A stretch of DNA of 64,000 bases from Stentor roeselii (taxonomy: Eukaryota > Ciliophora > Heterotrichea > Heterotrichida > Stentoridae): the NCBI GenBank assembly GCA_006503475.1, contig RSEH01000020.1, positions 62,001 to 126,000 of the forward strand, written 5' to 3'. Of this stretch, positions 17,758-28,002 are shown one piece after another. The translations under genes and the position numbers were made by a program. The notes under the pieces were generated by a model. It made no database searches. It saw only the letters and a program-made list of their open reading frames with translations, and was not told the origin of the DNA. Within the stretch, counting starts at the first letter, position 1. Each line of letters begins with the position of its first letter.

Positions 17758-20700
17758 TCACCTGCAATAAGTCGCGATCACTGGAAACCTCATCGCAATG
17801 TCTTTATTCCCCAAGCATAAATCTTTCAAGATCCCTTTCGCGTTGCCCTGCATTAAAAGATACTCAATCTGCGGGTCCTCTGAAGCGATGAAAGCTTGAA
17901 CCAGTTCTAAAGCAGTTGCCTGGAGGACTAAATTCGAACTTAAACAGTTCATAATTTCATTTTGAACAGTTTTAAACCTCTGAAGATGCAACAACAAGTC
18001 ATCATAAACCACCTTGCACCTATTTTTTTCCTTTAAAATAATCATCACAATATTAATCCCTTCACTTCTAACAGGAGGAGTTTCCCTAAAAGGAAGAAAT
18101 TCAAGACTCAACTTACTGAACCTGACATTCAAAACTCGATAATCATTAAGAAAGTACTCAACAAGTACCCCGATGAAGTCACTTTCAAGCATCTGAGTCT
18201 GAAGATTGTTAAACTGAAGCAAGTTCATAAAAGCAGCGAGTCTTATTTCGCTTGCTTTTGGGTAAAACTCAAGAACATGGAGCGGTTCTGTGTGATTTGA
18301 TATCACTTCTCCTAGTCTCGAGTACTGCGAAATAAGCTGCTCGGCGAATCTTTGCCCGAATTTTAACTTTCCGAGTAAAATGTTCACTTTTTCTTTTGCT
18401 AACAATCGGCAGAGGATTCTTTGAAGAAGCATTGTTTCTTCTTCGAGGTAAAATATTTGGTAACCGCTTCCTGCACTTTGGATTGCTGAAGAGGCTTTAG
18501 AGATTAACCAGTTTACGTTTTCTTCGGATTTGAACCAACCACAGTCTAGGTCGCTGAATAGACTCCATTCTAAGAAGAGAAGAGCGGTTTTTAACTTTTC
18601 TTTTGAGGATTTTAAGGATGATAAGGTTTTGGGTATGAATGAAGAGGAATCGGATTTTATGTCGGATAGGTCCCATTGAAGGTCAATCGAGTCTCGTAGG
18701 TATTGGAAACTGGTTGATATTATTTCTTGCTCTTTTATGGATAGGGTCGCGGGTGATTTTTCATGAACGAGCCAATTCTTCAAATTCTGAACCAAAAATG
18801 AAATATTAGCATCAGGTACAGGCGATCCTTTAAACCCAGCAAGTGTTTGAAGTGTAACCCTTTCAGGTAAAACAATCCCCTGTTCCTTCAGCAACGCTTC
18901 CGCTCCAGGAGTATTTTTAAAAGCACTTAAAATATAATTCCTTGCATTAACAAGCAATTCAGAAAGTAAGACTTTCAAAACAGTTGCTAAAGTTTTTCCA
19001 CTTTTTTTATCAGCCGTTTTAGTCGAGACAACCAGACACTTGCAAAGGGTGGAGACAGTGTCAGTGATCGGCGATAAACACGACAACTGGCATTTTTCAT
19101 TTCCTGATAAAACACTTGTTAATATTCGCACAGCCGCTTCTTTTGTCTCGTAAGGCTCTGACTTGAACTTTATTAGACGGACAACGGGAAAGATAAACAT
19201 TGGACTCTCGAAACATCCTGATAACATCTGAAGGGATAATGGAACTGAATTGTTCATTGTCGCGTATTTTTCGAAGTTTTTTGTTGTTTCGTGGGTTTCT
19301 TTCTTTGCGATGGAGAAAAAGTTTATTATTCCTAATGATCGGTAGTCTTTGGTTACTCCTGGAAGCTGGGGGAGGACGGGTTGGACACATCCCTGAGTAA
19401 TAAACAAAAAAATCTCTACAGCTTCAAGTCTAACTTTAAAATCCGAGTCCTGCAAGCAATGCACCACAAACTGTGGTAATCTAAAATCAAGAGCAGCCAA
19501 AGTTTTAAATTCATTTCGTGTCTGAAGCATACTTTTAAGATGTCTCAAAGCATTTCTTTTCGCAACAGTAGTACTTTCACTTTTAAGTATAAGGTTAAAA
19601 TTTTCAGCAATCATCATGAGTTCAGAATAATACTCAGCCGATCGATTTTTGCTTAAAAATTCTTTAATAATAGGACAATTATGCTGGCCATGGCCACTTT
19701 CAGAGATACTGAGTCGATAAACAGGCGCCATGATTTCATAAAGTTCAGGAGTCCACTTCGAAGCTTTCAAAATATACTTCGGGTTAAACTCTTTACTCGC
19801 AAGGCAAGTGTCTTCACCCATAAAAAGCTTGAGAAGGGTCTCGACAAGTACCCCGACTAAAGTGCTCAGACCCGATTCAACTGCATTTAAATGAAACAAA
19901 AGGTACTTCATCAGATTTGAAAACATCAGCAACACTGAATTATCCCCGAGTGAAAAGTAAAAAAGAGATAAAAAGCAAAGAGTAGAGAAAACTTCATCTT
20001 TAATGCACTGACTTGCTAACTCACTGATAGGTGATGAAGTGTTTTTTTTAGATAACAGGTCTTTTTCTTTACCCGTCAAATTCGTGTCAAAAATCGCGGA
20101 AGAGGCCTTTTGGATCACTTCATCTCCGAAGTCAAGAAGTGCAGAACCAAGTTTTTCAATGATCTGGACAACTTCTTCAGACTTTTCCATTTGAGGGTCT
20201 TTGAAAATTGCTAAAAGTGGTTTTGAGATCTCTTGAGTTATGACTATTTCTGGGTTTCTATGCTCGAAGATCAGAGATGCGAAACTTTTCGCTTGTTTTT
20301 CCTCGTACTTGCTCAGGGTGAAGGCTGGAGAATTTAATAATCCTCGAACTGTTGGTCTTTTCTTGGGGTCTACCTGGAGACATAAGAAAAGAGCGTCGAG
20401 TGTTTTGCCGATGTCGTTTAAAGAGTTGGTTTTAGTGTTTTTTGAGTCTTTTAAAGATTTTAATGTTGATTCGATTTCGTCGATTTCGGATTTTAATGGA
20501 GATTCATAAACCATTCCTGAAAAACTACTGGTTTTTAGGGATCTTAAGATGTGTAAGACGTGCATCTGGGTGTTGTTGGCTTGTCCTGCAATTATCTCGT
20601 ATTTTTCGAAGATGTTGAATGGAAAACTAGCTGATGGAAGAACTTTTGGGTCTTGAGATTCTTTTAAAAACTTACGCTTTTTCCAGTCTTGGTATTTTTC

Positions 20701-23700
20701 TAGATATGCGATGGGCGGGGTACCGAACAAAAGATGAAACATAAGTACTCCAAAGCTCCAGACATCACAAGCAGACGTCTGAGAGTTTTCCATATAAAAC
20801 TCAGGAGCAACATAAGGGTTCTGCACAATGTTTCCATTAACACACATCTGCAAGTCAGGTGCAGAAACAATTTTTCCATTAGAGTCAAGCGCCGCACATC
20901 CAGAGAGACTATCTAAAAATACTTCACTTCCATTCGAACTAAGACAAATCCTATCAGGAGAGCAAATTCGAAGAGAAATCGAGTAACTTTGAAAGGAATT
21001 CAGAAGTGTCAATACTTTTCTTCCCCAGTATTTCAGCAGGAAAACACTCACTTTTGTGTTGTAAAGAAGAGGAATTTTTAGAAGACCTCCGTTTTTCTGG
21101 ATTAAGGAAGATAAGGGGACTCCTTCTGCTTCAGAGTAAAGAGCGAAAATTGTTTTGTCCAGGCCAAGATACTTCTCGTGGTAACCGATCAGCTTTGATA
21201 CTTCGCGGGACTTTTCTTGAAGAGCCATGTGAAGACCCATCTCTTTTATTATGTGGGTGTAGAGACTTGAACCATCTCTTGAGACATGTTTTAGACTTTC
21301 TGGATCGTAAACGGATATTCGTAGGTTTCGGTGGTCTGGTAGAAGGCTGCCTAAGTACTTTTTGCATGATACTGACTCTGGAATCTCAGAGTCCCAGTTT
21401 ACTTTAAAGTCTGCTGGATCAACCTTTGGGGGATGAATCGGGTCTAGTTGAAAAGTATTGGGAAGCACATTATATTCCTTGTTTATTAGAGCATCAAAGA
21501 TTTGGCTTGATAACCGGGACAGACTTGAGGATAATAAACGATCTAACTGTTCTTGAAAACGGATAGTTCCCGATGCTAATAATGAAAGACCTTCATTTAG
21601 ACGGTATTGGCGACTCAGTAGTTCCAGACCTCGACGACTTCTACAGTTCAATGAAAGGGAGTAAATCACAATATTTTCAACAGTTTTCCTCAACCCTTCT
21701 AAAGAATTCCAACTTTTCATACAATTTTCCATAACCTTATAATCAATTTGACTCTTCAAATTTTTCGGTAGTTCCCTTTCCAAATTTGTAAGAGCCTTAA
21801 CAACATCATTAACCGAAGCAGATCCTTTTCCAGAAACAATCACAACATTCATAAGCCGTTCAGCATCAAATCGATCAACAGAAGCAAAAGCGCTAAACAA
21901 TTCAAAAAAAGTCAAATTTCCATCTTTATTGTAATCAAAATGCCTAAGAAACTCTAAAAAGCTTCTAAATTCATTTTTTTTCTGAAAGCCTTTAAAAAAC
22001 GCTACAAGACTCAAGTCTTCCCATTCATGAGAGTAAAAAGCCGGTTGCCATTCTTCATTATATCCAAAAGCCTTGAGTTTCAAGTCAAGTTCTTTGAAGC
22101 TGATGGAGTTATCAGCGTTGTAATCAATGCACTTCATAATGCTTTTCACTTCATTTCTTCTTAAACTGTATCCAAGTTTCTGTAAAAAGACTGAAAACTC
22201 TTCAGTGCTGATTAGCCCGTCTTGGTCTTTGTCAATATCTTCAAATAACTGAGCGATTGAAACCTTTTTTTGCATCAGTCTCAATGCAAGGAACTCGAAA
22301 AGCTCCTGTTCCAGGTCTTTTGAAGGAGTTTCGAAGAGGTGTTCATGTGCTTTTTTCTCGGATTTGATGGAGGTTATCAAAGCTGAAGACTTGCTGGGAG
22401 AAATGATTTTTTCTACTTCAGGATTTTTCTTTTCTTCTATCATTTTGATTATCGTTAAAAGACCCACTTGTTTCTTTACTGTCTCTTCAGGAGCAGTTGC
22501 CAGACTATCAGCAGTTTCTTGTAAAATCCTGAAAAACTCTAAAAACGGTACATTTAAAAATCCTGCATATTTCACCAAATAATTATAAAACTCTTCAGGA
22601 GAAACTTTTCCTTTTTTAAGTCTTTCTGGCAACACAGCTATAATTTTTATGATATTTTCATAATTTGCTTCAAAGATCAAGCTTCTGACAATAGCGATTT
22701 TTATTTCTTTTTCAAATGATTTTATTACTTTCGAGTTGTTTAAGCTTTTTTCGAGTCTCGCGGCCAAGGCCGCTCGGTATTCAGTGAGTTGTCGAGTTCT
22801 TTGAACTTGGAAAAGATTGAAAAGACTTTCTTGAATCGATCTGGGGACTTCCCAGTCATGTTGTTTGGCAGGAATAGACAAAGCCATTCTTTTGAAGCCC
22901 CAAGCTTGAATGTTCCCGCAGATGCTTTTTGAACTACTTGGAATTAGATTCAAACAGATCAGCCACTCATTTTTTTCAAATGAATGAGAAATTATACGGA
23001 AACAGGGAGCTTCTTTGTTAGCGATACTTCCGACATAAGCTAAAATCGAGTTGGAAGTCGTGAATTGAGGCTTTAGTGGAATGTATTTGCCTGGCTTTTC
23101 ATTTGCGATTGGCAAGTTGTGAGTTTCGGTTAAGGGATAAGGACGGCCTGTTGGGTTCCATAGTTTTATTAGGCCGCTGTTGTCCACCGAAACCATCAAC
23201 TGACTTACCGGGAGGTAAGACAAGTCAATAATCCCTGTTTCATGTGCCATGATCGAAACATAAGGTTTCAAAGTCCAAGGCGGGTGCAATGAAAACTTAT
23301 TAACCAAGTCTTTCTGCAGGTTCCACAACACAATCTGGCAAGGTGGTAAAGCCGGAAGCGCCTGCGACTTAAAGTCCCTTCTTTCGGCACTAACCAAAGC
23401 ATTTGCATTTCTAACATACAAAAGGACAGGAGGACAATCTCCAAAGTGTCCAACACATCTTCCCACAAGATACCCTTTCGTACTTTTCAGATAAATCATG
23501 CTAGAAACAGGGTTATTCGTAGAAAAAGCCACAAGTCCCAAGTCTTCAATAAACTCAAAATCCTCAACAATAGCAGCTTCTTCCTGAACAGCTGGAATTT
23601 CAAAAGAAATTCCAGGTCTTTTATTTTGTTTAATAAGATGAACGTACTCTTCACGGTCAAACAGCTCCTGGTAGTCAACCCATCCACTTGACGAAAGCTG

Positions 23701-26700
23701 AAAGTCTCTCTCTGTGATTATCTTCAAGTCTAAAAGCGTAAGTCCCACAGGCAATGAAAGAAGAATCGAGGAAATCACATCTTTCGCAAGAGTCCCTGTT
23801 TTCGACTTATCATGATCCCTGCAGATTTTATAAAAGTCGATTCCTAATTCAATACATTTATGAATCACGTATTTTAGACTAGACCTTGGCAGGTTTGAAC
23901 TATTTACTTCTTTCATCTTACCCGGGGGTAACTTTGAGAGGTTTAAAAACTGAGAAAATTCTTTGTGGTTGATAGAACCACTGTTGTCTCTATCTGCTAT
24001 TTGCAGGAGAAGTTCACAGTCTGAAAGTGTAATCAAAGGTGCAAGCAGTGACAAGATTCCTTTTGAAAACTCTGAACGACTTATCGAGCCACTTCTGTCC
24101 AAGTCCATCGAATTAAACAAGTCGCTCGGTGAAAGGTTTCTAGACTGAATAGCTCTGTAAAGTTTATACATGCAGTCCTTTGCCCTTTCATTCGCATTGA
24201 CATTGCTGACCCATTCAGGCAACTGAATCGAGTCCCTGACAGTTTTTTCGCTTTCCAGGACTTCAGAGTCCCTGATATAAAGTCCTGCCCAGAACTCGTC
24301 AATTGAAATGGCTCCTGTCAGGTCAACGTCCATGACCTTGAACATCGCGCGGATCTGATTCTCACTGATTGGCAGTCGATTCGTCCTCACAGCTTCTTTG
24401 AACTCTTCAAATGAAAGCCGCCCATCGCCATTCCTGTCAAGAAGCTCAAAGACCCGAGCTTGACTAATGCCGAGTTTGTTGCATTCTCGAATAAAATAAC
24501 TGAATTCTTCAAAAGCTCTTAAAACTGGCTCCGGCATTCTTAGTTCACTTAGAGTAAGCCTTAATCGGAATAATAGGGCAAGGGAAATCGGCTCGAAAAA
24601 GTAAAGAAAACCATCTGCGCAGGAAGCGTTTATGATTATTTTACCGGAATGGGTTATTGATAAGAGTTTTGGGAAAACGTTTCGGAAACGATTTTTGTAG
24701 AATTTTTCGACGAAGTCGTCACCGATGAGCTTGCTGAGGATTTTTATTCGTTTTAAGGCTGATGTCGTGTTTTGGTGAAGGTCCCAGACTTCTAGAACCC
24801 ATTGTTTGTTTAGAAGGTAAAGACGACTTGATTGGCTGTCGCACGCTGATGCTAGTAATGGGGTTCTTTGGAATGGAGGCTTTGTGCCTAGGTGTAGGAC
24901 TGGAAAAGCACTGCCGGAGAGGAGGTCTAGCTGGTTTAGGTAGCCTTGGTCGTCCATGAAGCCTACTCTGCCCAGCTCCCCTGAGAGCCACAGCGACCGT
25001 GGAAGGGGGTTGATGACATCTTGGCTCCAGTCTTTCTTCCATTTAAAAACGTGTTTCACTACTGCCCGCGTCTCAAAAAGACGTTGACCTTCTCGAGCTA
25101 GAAGTATCGAGTCTCCATGTGTCACCACTCGACTCAAAAGAGGATAAATATATTCCTGCTTCATCATTTCACACAGTTCTTTTTGCTGATGTTTTAAAAC
25201 CGCTTGGCTCTCTGACGGCAAACTAAGCACCTTAGAAGCTTTTTCTTCTAAAGTCTTTTTCGTCGTTTCTCTCTTTCTCAGGTTTGAACGACTTGAGTTG
25301 CTAACCGATCCTGATCTCTTTGCAGCTGATTTCAACTCTTCCTTGGGTTTTCCGATATTATTGAAAAAATTTCCTATTTTCTTTTTTGCATTTTTTTCAT
25401 CAGATTCGCGTTTTTTCTTATCTTCTTCTTGTTTCTTTTTTTTTTCTGCTTCAAGTTTTGACTTTTCTTCGATTTCTTTTTTTCTTTTCTCTTCCAGTTC
25501 TTTTTCTTTCTTTTTCTTGTCTTCCATTTGTGCGTATTTTTCATCAATTTTTCTAAGAGCTTCTTTTTGCTGTTTTTCTTCGATTTCTGCTTGTTTTTGC
25601 TTGATTTCATCTAAAATTGTAGGTTTGGCATCAGAAGGTTTTTCAGAAACTTTCGCATTTTCACTGATTTCATTTATTTCATTTCGTTGTTTTTCCCATT
25701 TCGCTTTGATTTCTTCTTCGATTTTTTTCTTTGCTTCTTCTTCCTTGCGTTTCAAGATCTCGGCAGGGGTTTCGAATAAGTCAAAGAAGACTCTATTGAA
25801 TTCAATTCGAGAAATGAACCCGTCTTTTGAGGTGTCTATGAAAGTAAAAACTTGTCTGATCTCGAATTGAGTGAAACCATTTGTTATTCTTGAGATCACT
25901 GCTATGAAGGTGTCGAAGTCAATTTTTCCTTTGTTGTCTTTGTCGAATAACTTGTAAGTCGACTCGGATGTCATTTTACTTTCTTTGAAAAGGAGTTTTA
26001 TTGATGAGATTATTGACTGGATTGCTTTTTCTTTTTCGTCGTTTGTGATCGCAATTGTTGAGAGGATGTCTTCTGAGGTTGGAATGAAATTTTCAACGGA
26101 TTTTAAAAGGTTTCGATAACTTATCTTTTCTAGGTTCTCGGCATCGATTAGCTTGAAGACGAGCCCTAGGTGCTCTTGAGATAGCAGGACACCGTATGAC
26201 TGGAAAAGTTGATCTAATTCCGCCATTTCAATAAACCCACTATGATCCTTATCAATTTCTTCAAAAGTTCTCAACAAGGGTTTTCCAGACTTATGAATCC
26301 TCTGTGCAAGTCCATTAAGAATCTCTTTGGGAGTAATATTTTCTTTCTTCAACGCAACTTTCTGCATTTTCCTCTGCTTCTTCAATTTAATAAATCTCTG
26401 AATAGCAACAACAGCCTGCAACTGACTAGGTTTCGGAGGCAAGACATAAGGATCCCTTCGATACAACTTGCGAAAAGTGGCTCCAATGACCTTGAAATAA
26501 AAAACCCTGTCTTTGTTAGAGTCATAAACATTAAGAGTACTGATCAAAGACTTGACCTCATCGAACAAGAGTCGAAATCCCATGTTTTTAAGCACCCTGC
26601 TGAAGGCCATCATTGAAACAAAGTTGACCTTCCCGCTGTCTTCCTTTTCACAGAGCATCATGAACTTGCTTCGCTTTTCTTTACTTAAAAATCTTTTGAA

Positions 26701-26919
26701 CTTGTCTAGTAACACCTGGGTGTTGTTTCTTTCAGACAGTTCCTTGTCTGCCTTTTCCCGGGCTTGCGCTTTTATTTGGTCGATTGTGGTTAACTTGCTT
26801 GGAAGGGGTTTCTGTTCCATTGAACTTTCGATGGATTCTGGAATGGGTTCGTCTTCGATTTCTTTGATATGCTTCGCTGCTGATTTAAACATATCGAGTC
26901 CTTGCTGAAAAATTGACAT
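17758..26919 (-). CDS. giant EF-hand / WD40 / pseudokinase / helical-repeat protein (3053 aa)
   Basis: A single uninterrupted 9.2-kb frame starts at ATG 26917-26919. In order: an IQ-like basic helix (about 170-190); EF hands near 222 (DKDHSGFIEMAE), 330 and 366; a Lys/Glu coil (390-545); WD40-like blades (600-790); EF hands near 828 (DRNGDGRLSFEE), 863, 940 and 978; more WD40 (1100-1300, HETGIIDLSYLP then GLIKLWNP); EF hands near 1563 (DKDQDGLISTEE), 1603 and 1666; a kinase-like domain (about 1910-2200) with YVAPEFYMENS and CDVWSFGVLMFHLLFGTPP but no HRD or DFG; and HEAT/ARM-like helices to the end. It is probably a calcium-responsive scaffold. EF-hand plus WD40 recalls WDR49/EFCAB8, but the whole architecture is not one I know. 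Confidence 0.9.
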   Translation of the reverse strand: MSIFQQGLDMFKSAAKHIKEIEDEPIPESIESSMEQKPLPSKLTTIDQIKAQAREKADKELSERNNTQVLLDKFKRFLSKEKRSKFMMLCEKEDSGKVNFVSMMAFSRVLKNMGFRLLFDEVKSLISTLNVYDSNKDRVFYFKVIGATFRKLYRRDPYVLPPKPSQLQAVVAIQRFIKLKKQRKMQKVALKKENITPKEILNGLAQRIHKSGKPLLRTFEEIDKDHSGFIEMAELDQLFQSYGVLLSQEHLGLVFKLIDAENLEKISYRNLLKSVENFIPTSEDILSTIAITNDEKEKAIQSIISSIKLLFKESKMTSESTYKLFDKDNKGKIDFDTFIAVISRITNGFTQFEIRQVFTFIDTSKDGFISRIEFNRVFFDLFETPAEILKRKEEEAKKKIEEEIKAKWEKQRNEINEISENAKVSEKPSDAKPTILDEIKQKQAEIEEKQQKEALRKIDEKYAQMEDKKKKEKELEEKRKKEIEEKSKLEAEKKKKQEEDKKKRESDEKNAKKKIGNFFNNIGKPKEELKSAAKRSGSVSNSSRSNLRKRETTKKTLEEKASKVLSLPSESQAVLKHQQKELCEMMKQEYIYPLLSRVVTHGDSILLAREGQRLFETRAVVKHVFKWKKDWSQDVINPLPRSLWLSGELGRVGFMDDQGYLNQLDLLSGSAFPVLHLGTKPPFQRTPLLASACDSQSSRLYLLNKQWVLEVWDLHQNTTSALKRIKILSKLIGDDFVEKFYKNRFRNVFPKLLSITHSGKIIINASCADGFLYFFEPISLALLFRLRLTLSELRMPEPVLRAFEEFSYFIRECNKLGISQARVFELLDRNGDGRLSFEEFKEAVRTNRLPISENQIRAMFKVMDVDLTGAISIDEFWAGLYIRDSEVLESEKTVRDSIQLPEWVSNVNANERAKDCMYKLYRAIQSRNLSPSDLFNSMDLDRSGSISRSEFSKGILSLLAPLITLSDCELLLQIADRDNSGSINHKEFSQFLNLSKLPPGKMKEVNSSNLPRSSLKYVIHKCIELGIDFYKICRDHDKSKTGTLAKDVISSILLSLPVGLTLLDLKIITERDFQLSSSGWVDYQELFDREEYVHLIKQNKRPGISFEIPAVQEEAAIVEDFEFIEDLGLVAFSTNNPVSSMIYLKSTKGYLVGRCVGHFGDCPPVLLYVRNANALVSAERRDFKSQALPALPPCQIVLWNLQKDLVNKFSLHPPWTLKPYVSIMAHETGIIDLSYLPVSQLMVSVDNSGLIKLWNPTGRPYPLTETHNLPIANEKPGKYIPLKPQFTTSNSILAYVGSIANKEAPCFRIISHSFEKNEWLICLNLIPSSSKSICGNIQAWGFKRMALSIPAKQHDWEVPRSIQESLFNLFQVQRTRQLTEYRAALAARLEKSLNNSKVIKSFEKEIKIAIVRSLIFEANYENIIKIIAVLPERLKKGKVSPEEFYNYLVKYAGFLNVPFLEFFRILQETADSLATAPEETVKKQVGLLTIIKMIEEKKNPEVEKIISPSKSSALITSIKSEKKAHEHLFETPSKDLEQELFEFLALRLMQKKVSIAQLFEDIDKDQDGLISTEEFSVFLQKLGYSLRRNEVKSIMKCIDYNADNSISFKELDLKLKAFGYNEEWQPAFYSHEWEDLSLVAFFKGFQKKNEFRSFLEFLRHFDYNKDGNLTFFELFSAFASVDRFDAERLMNVVIVSGKGSASVNDVVKALTNLERELPKNLKSQIDYKVMENCMKSWNSLEGLRKTVENIVIYSLSLNCRSRRGLELLSRQYRLNEGLSLLASGTIRFQEQLDRLLSSSLSRLSSQIFDALINKEYNVLPNTFQLDPIHPPKVDPADFKVNWDSEIPESVSCKKYLGSLLPDHRNLRISVYDPESLKHVSRDGSSLYTHIIKEMGLHMALQEKSREVSKLIGYHEKYLGLDKTIFALYSEAEGVPLSSLIQKNGGLLKIPLLYNTKVSVFLLKYWGRKVLTLLNSFQSYSISLRICSPDRICLSSNGSEVFLDSLSGCAALDSNGKIVSAPDLQMCVNGNIVQNPYVAPEFYMENSQTSACDVWSFGVLMFHLLFGTPPIAYLEKYQDWKKRKFLKESQDPKVLPSASFPFNIFEKYEIIAGQANNTQMHVLHILRSLKTSSFSGMVYESPLKSEIDEIESTLKSLKDSKNTKTNSLNDIGKTLDALFLCLQVDPKKRPTVRGLLNSPAFTLSKYEEKQAKSFASLIFEHRNPEIVITQEISKPLLAIFKDPQMEKSEEVVQIIEKLGSALLDFGDEVIQKASSAIFDTNLTGKEKDLLSKKNTSSPISELASQCIKDEVFSTLCFLSLFYFSLGDNSVLLMFSNLMKYLLFHLNAVESGLSTLVGVLVETLLKLFMGEDTCLASKEFNPKYILKASKWTPELYEIMAPVYRLSISESGHGQHNCPIIKEFLSKNRSAEYYSELMMIAENFNLILKSESTTVAKRNALRHLKSMLQTRNEFKTLAALDFRLPQFVVHCLQDSDFKVRLEAVEIFLFITQGCVQPVLPQLPGVTKDYRSLGIINFFSIAKKETHETTKNFEKYATMNNSVPLSLQMLSGCFESPMFIFPVVRLIKFKSEPYETKEAAVRILTSVLSGNEKCQLSCLSPITDTVSTLCKCLVVSTKTADKKSGKTLATVLKVLLSELLVNARNYILSAFKNTPGAEALLKEQGIVLPERVTLQTLAGFKGSPVPDANISFLVQNLKNWLVHEKSPATLSIKEQEIISTSFQYLRDSIDLQWDLSDIKSDSSSFIPKTLSSLKSSKEKLKTALLFLEWSLFSDLDCGWFKSEENVNWLISKASSAIQSAGSGYQIFYLEEETMLLQRILCRLLAKEKVNILLGKLKFGQRFAEQLISQYSRLGEVISNHTEPLHVLEFYPKASEIRLAAFMNLLQFNNLQTQMLESDFIGVLVEYFLNDYRVLNVRFSKLSLEFLPFRETPPVRSEGINIVMIILKEKNRCKVVYDDLLLHLQRFKTVQNEIMNCLSSNLVLQATALELVQAFIASEDPQIEYLLMQGNAKGILKDLCLGNKDIAMRFPVIATYCR

Positions 26920-26944
26920 TTTTATAACTAATGCAAATTAATTA

Positions 26945-27943
26945 CTACCTGTAATATAATCCTCCTCCTTCTTCTCTGTAATTAAGAGGAATTAACCAGA
27001 AAAGAGGATTTTTTCCGAGGGATTCTTTGAAGTTCTCATATACAGTGTCAGCAGCGAAAGGAGAAGAATCATATCCAGGTGCGTTTTTTCTTTTTTTCTC
27101 ACAGTATTCGATTGTTGTAAAATTGTTATAGATTAACCAAATATGAAAAATGCAGAAACCAATTACAGCGAAACCAAGTAAAGAAATAAGTGAATAAGAC
27201 ACCACAATAAAAAAGCAGTGAAAAGTGCTATTTTCATCATCATTTAAAGTAACAACAACACATTCCCAAAAAGTCCCAATAAACAACCCCAAAGCAATAC
27301 TTCCATAAAACACAATCAAAAAGAAAAACTTATAATTGTAGTACCCAACACAATTCGCAATCCAATTGCAATGATGATCCATTTTCAAATTACATCTATT
27401 GCACTGCCTACAATGATGTGTCCTATCAGGTTTCTTCTTTTTACAATGATTGCAAGATCGAGTGAGTCCCCGTTTTGACTTTTCAGCCATTCTCTTATCA
27501 GATCCAGACTCAGAGCTTCCATCAGAAGGAACTTCCCAAGGCGCAGAGGCCGGAATACTGCCAGGGTCGGTGAACATGGCACGAAAATGACTGACAAGCA
27601 GCAAAATAATAGAAATTGTTTCAATGCAAAGATAAACAGTTCCTCTAATGCGTGCATGTCTTTTTTCACTGTCACTATGCCAATAATACATTTCAGGTGA
27701 GTCATCTGAGTCGAAAACCAGGTAGTAAATGTAAAATCGCACATAAATCACGTAGCCTCCAATCACGACAAAGAGAAGAACTACCACTGGAAGGCAGATT
27801 AGAGAGTAAAGAAAGAGAAGGTAGCACTTTTGAGATCCGTTTGAAAACTCCCATGGAGGCAGGTGACGCTTTAAGTCTTCTTCAACTGTTGCGTGAGCTT
27901 TGGTTATTGTGATCGATGAGAGGGATTTCTCGTATTCTCCCAT
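26945..27943 (-). CDS. DHHC-type protein S-palmitoyltransferase (332 aa)
   Basis: ATG 27941-27943 to a stop at 26945. Four membrane segments (about residues 38-65, 100-118, 212-235 and 250-275) flank a Cys-rich domain with the family pattern [19 protein letters not shown], then [16 protein letters not shown]. The second Cys of DHHC is the acyl-carrying residue. The enzyme attaches palmitate to Cys of membrane proteins at the Golgi, endosomes or cell surface. Two genes in this window encode MGxC-type acylation substrates, but no specific link can be inferred. Confidence 0.95.
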   Translation of the reverse strand: MGEYEKSLSSITITKAHATVEEDLKRHLPPWEFSNGSQKCYLLFLYSLICLPVVVLLFVVIGGYVIYVRFYIYYLVFDSDDSPEMYYWHSDSEKRHARIRGTVYLCIETISIILLLVSHFRAMFTDPGSIPASAPWEVPSDGSSESGSDKRMAEKSKRGLTRSCNHCKKKKPDRTHHCRQCNRCNLKMDHHCNWIANCVGYYNYKFFFLIVFYGSIALGLFIGTFWECVVVTLNDDENSTFHCFFIVVSYSLISLLGFAVIGFCIFHIWLIYNNFTTIEYCEKKRKNAPGYDSSPFAADTVYENFKESLGKNPLFWLIPLNYREEGGGLYYR

Positions 27944-28002
27944 TATATGCGTTTTTTAAGAGGGTTATAAGGGAATTAGGATTTGATTATAAGAAGTTTT
28001 TG

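Noticed and set aside
25298-25870. 190-codon plus-strand Ser/Phe-rich frame
   Set aside because: Shadow of the Lys/Glu coil in the giant EF-hand gene.
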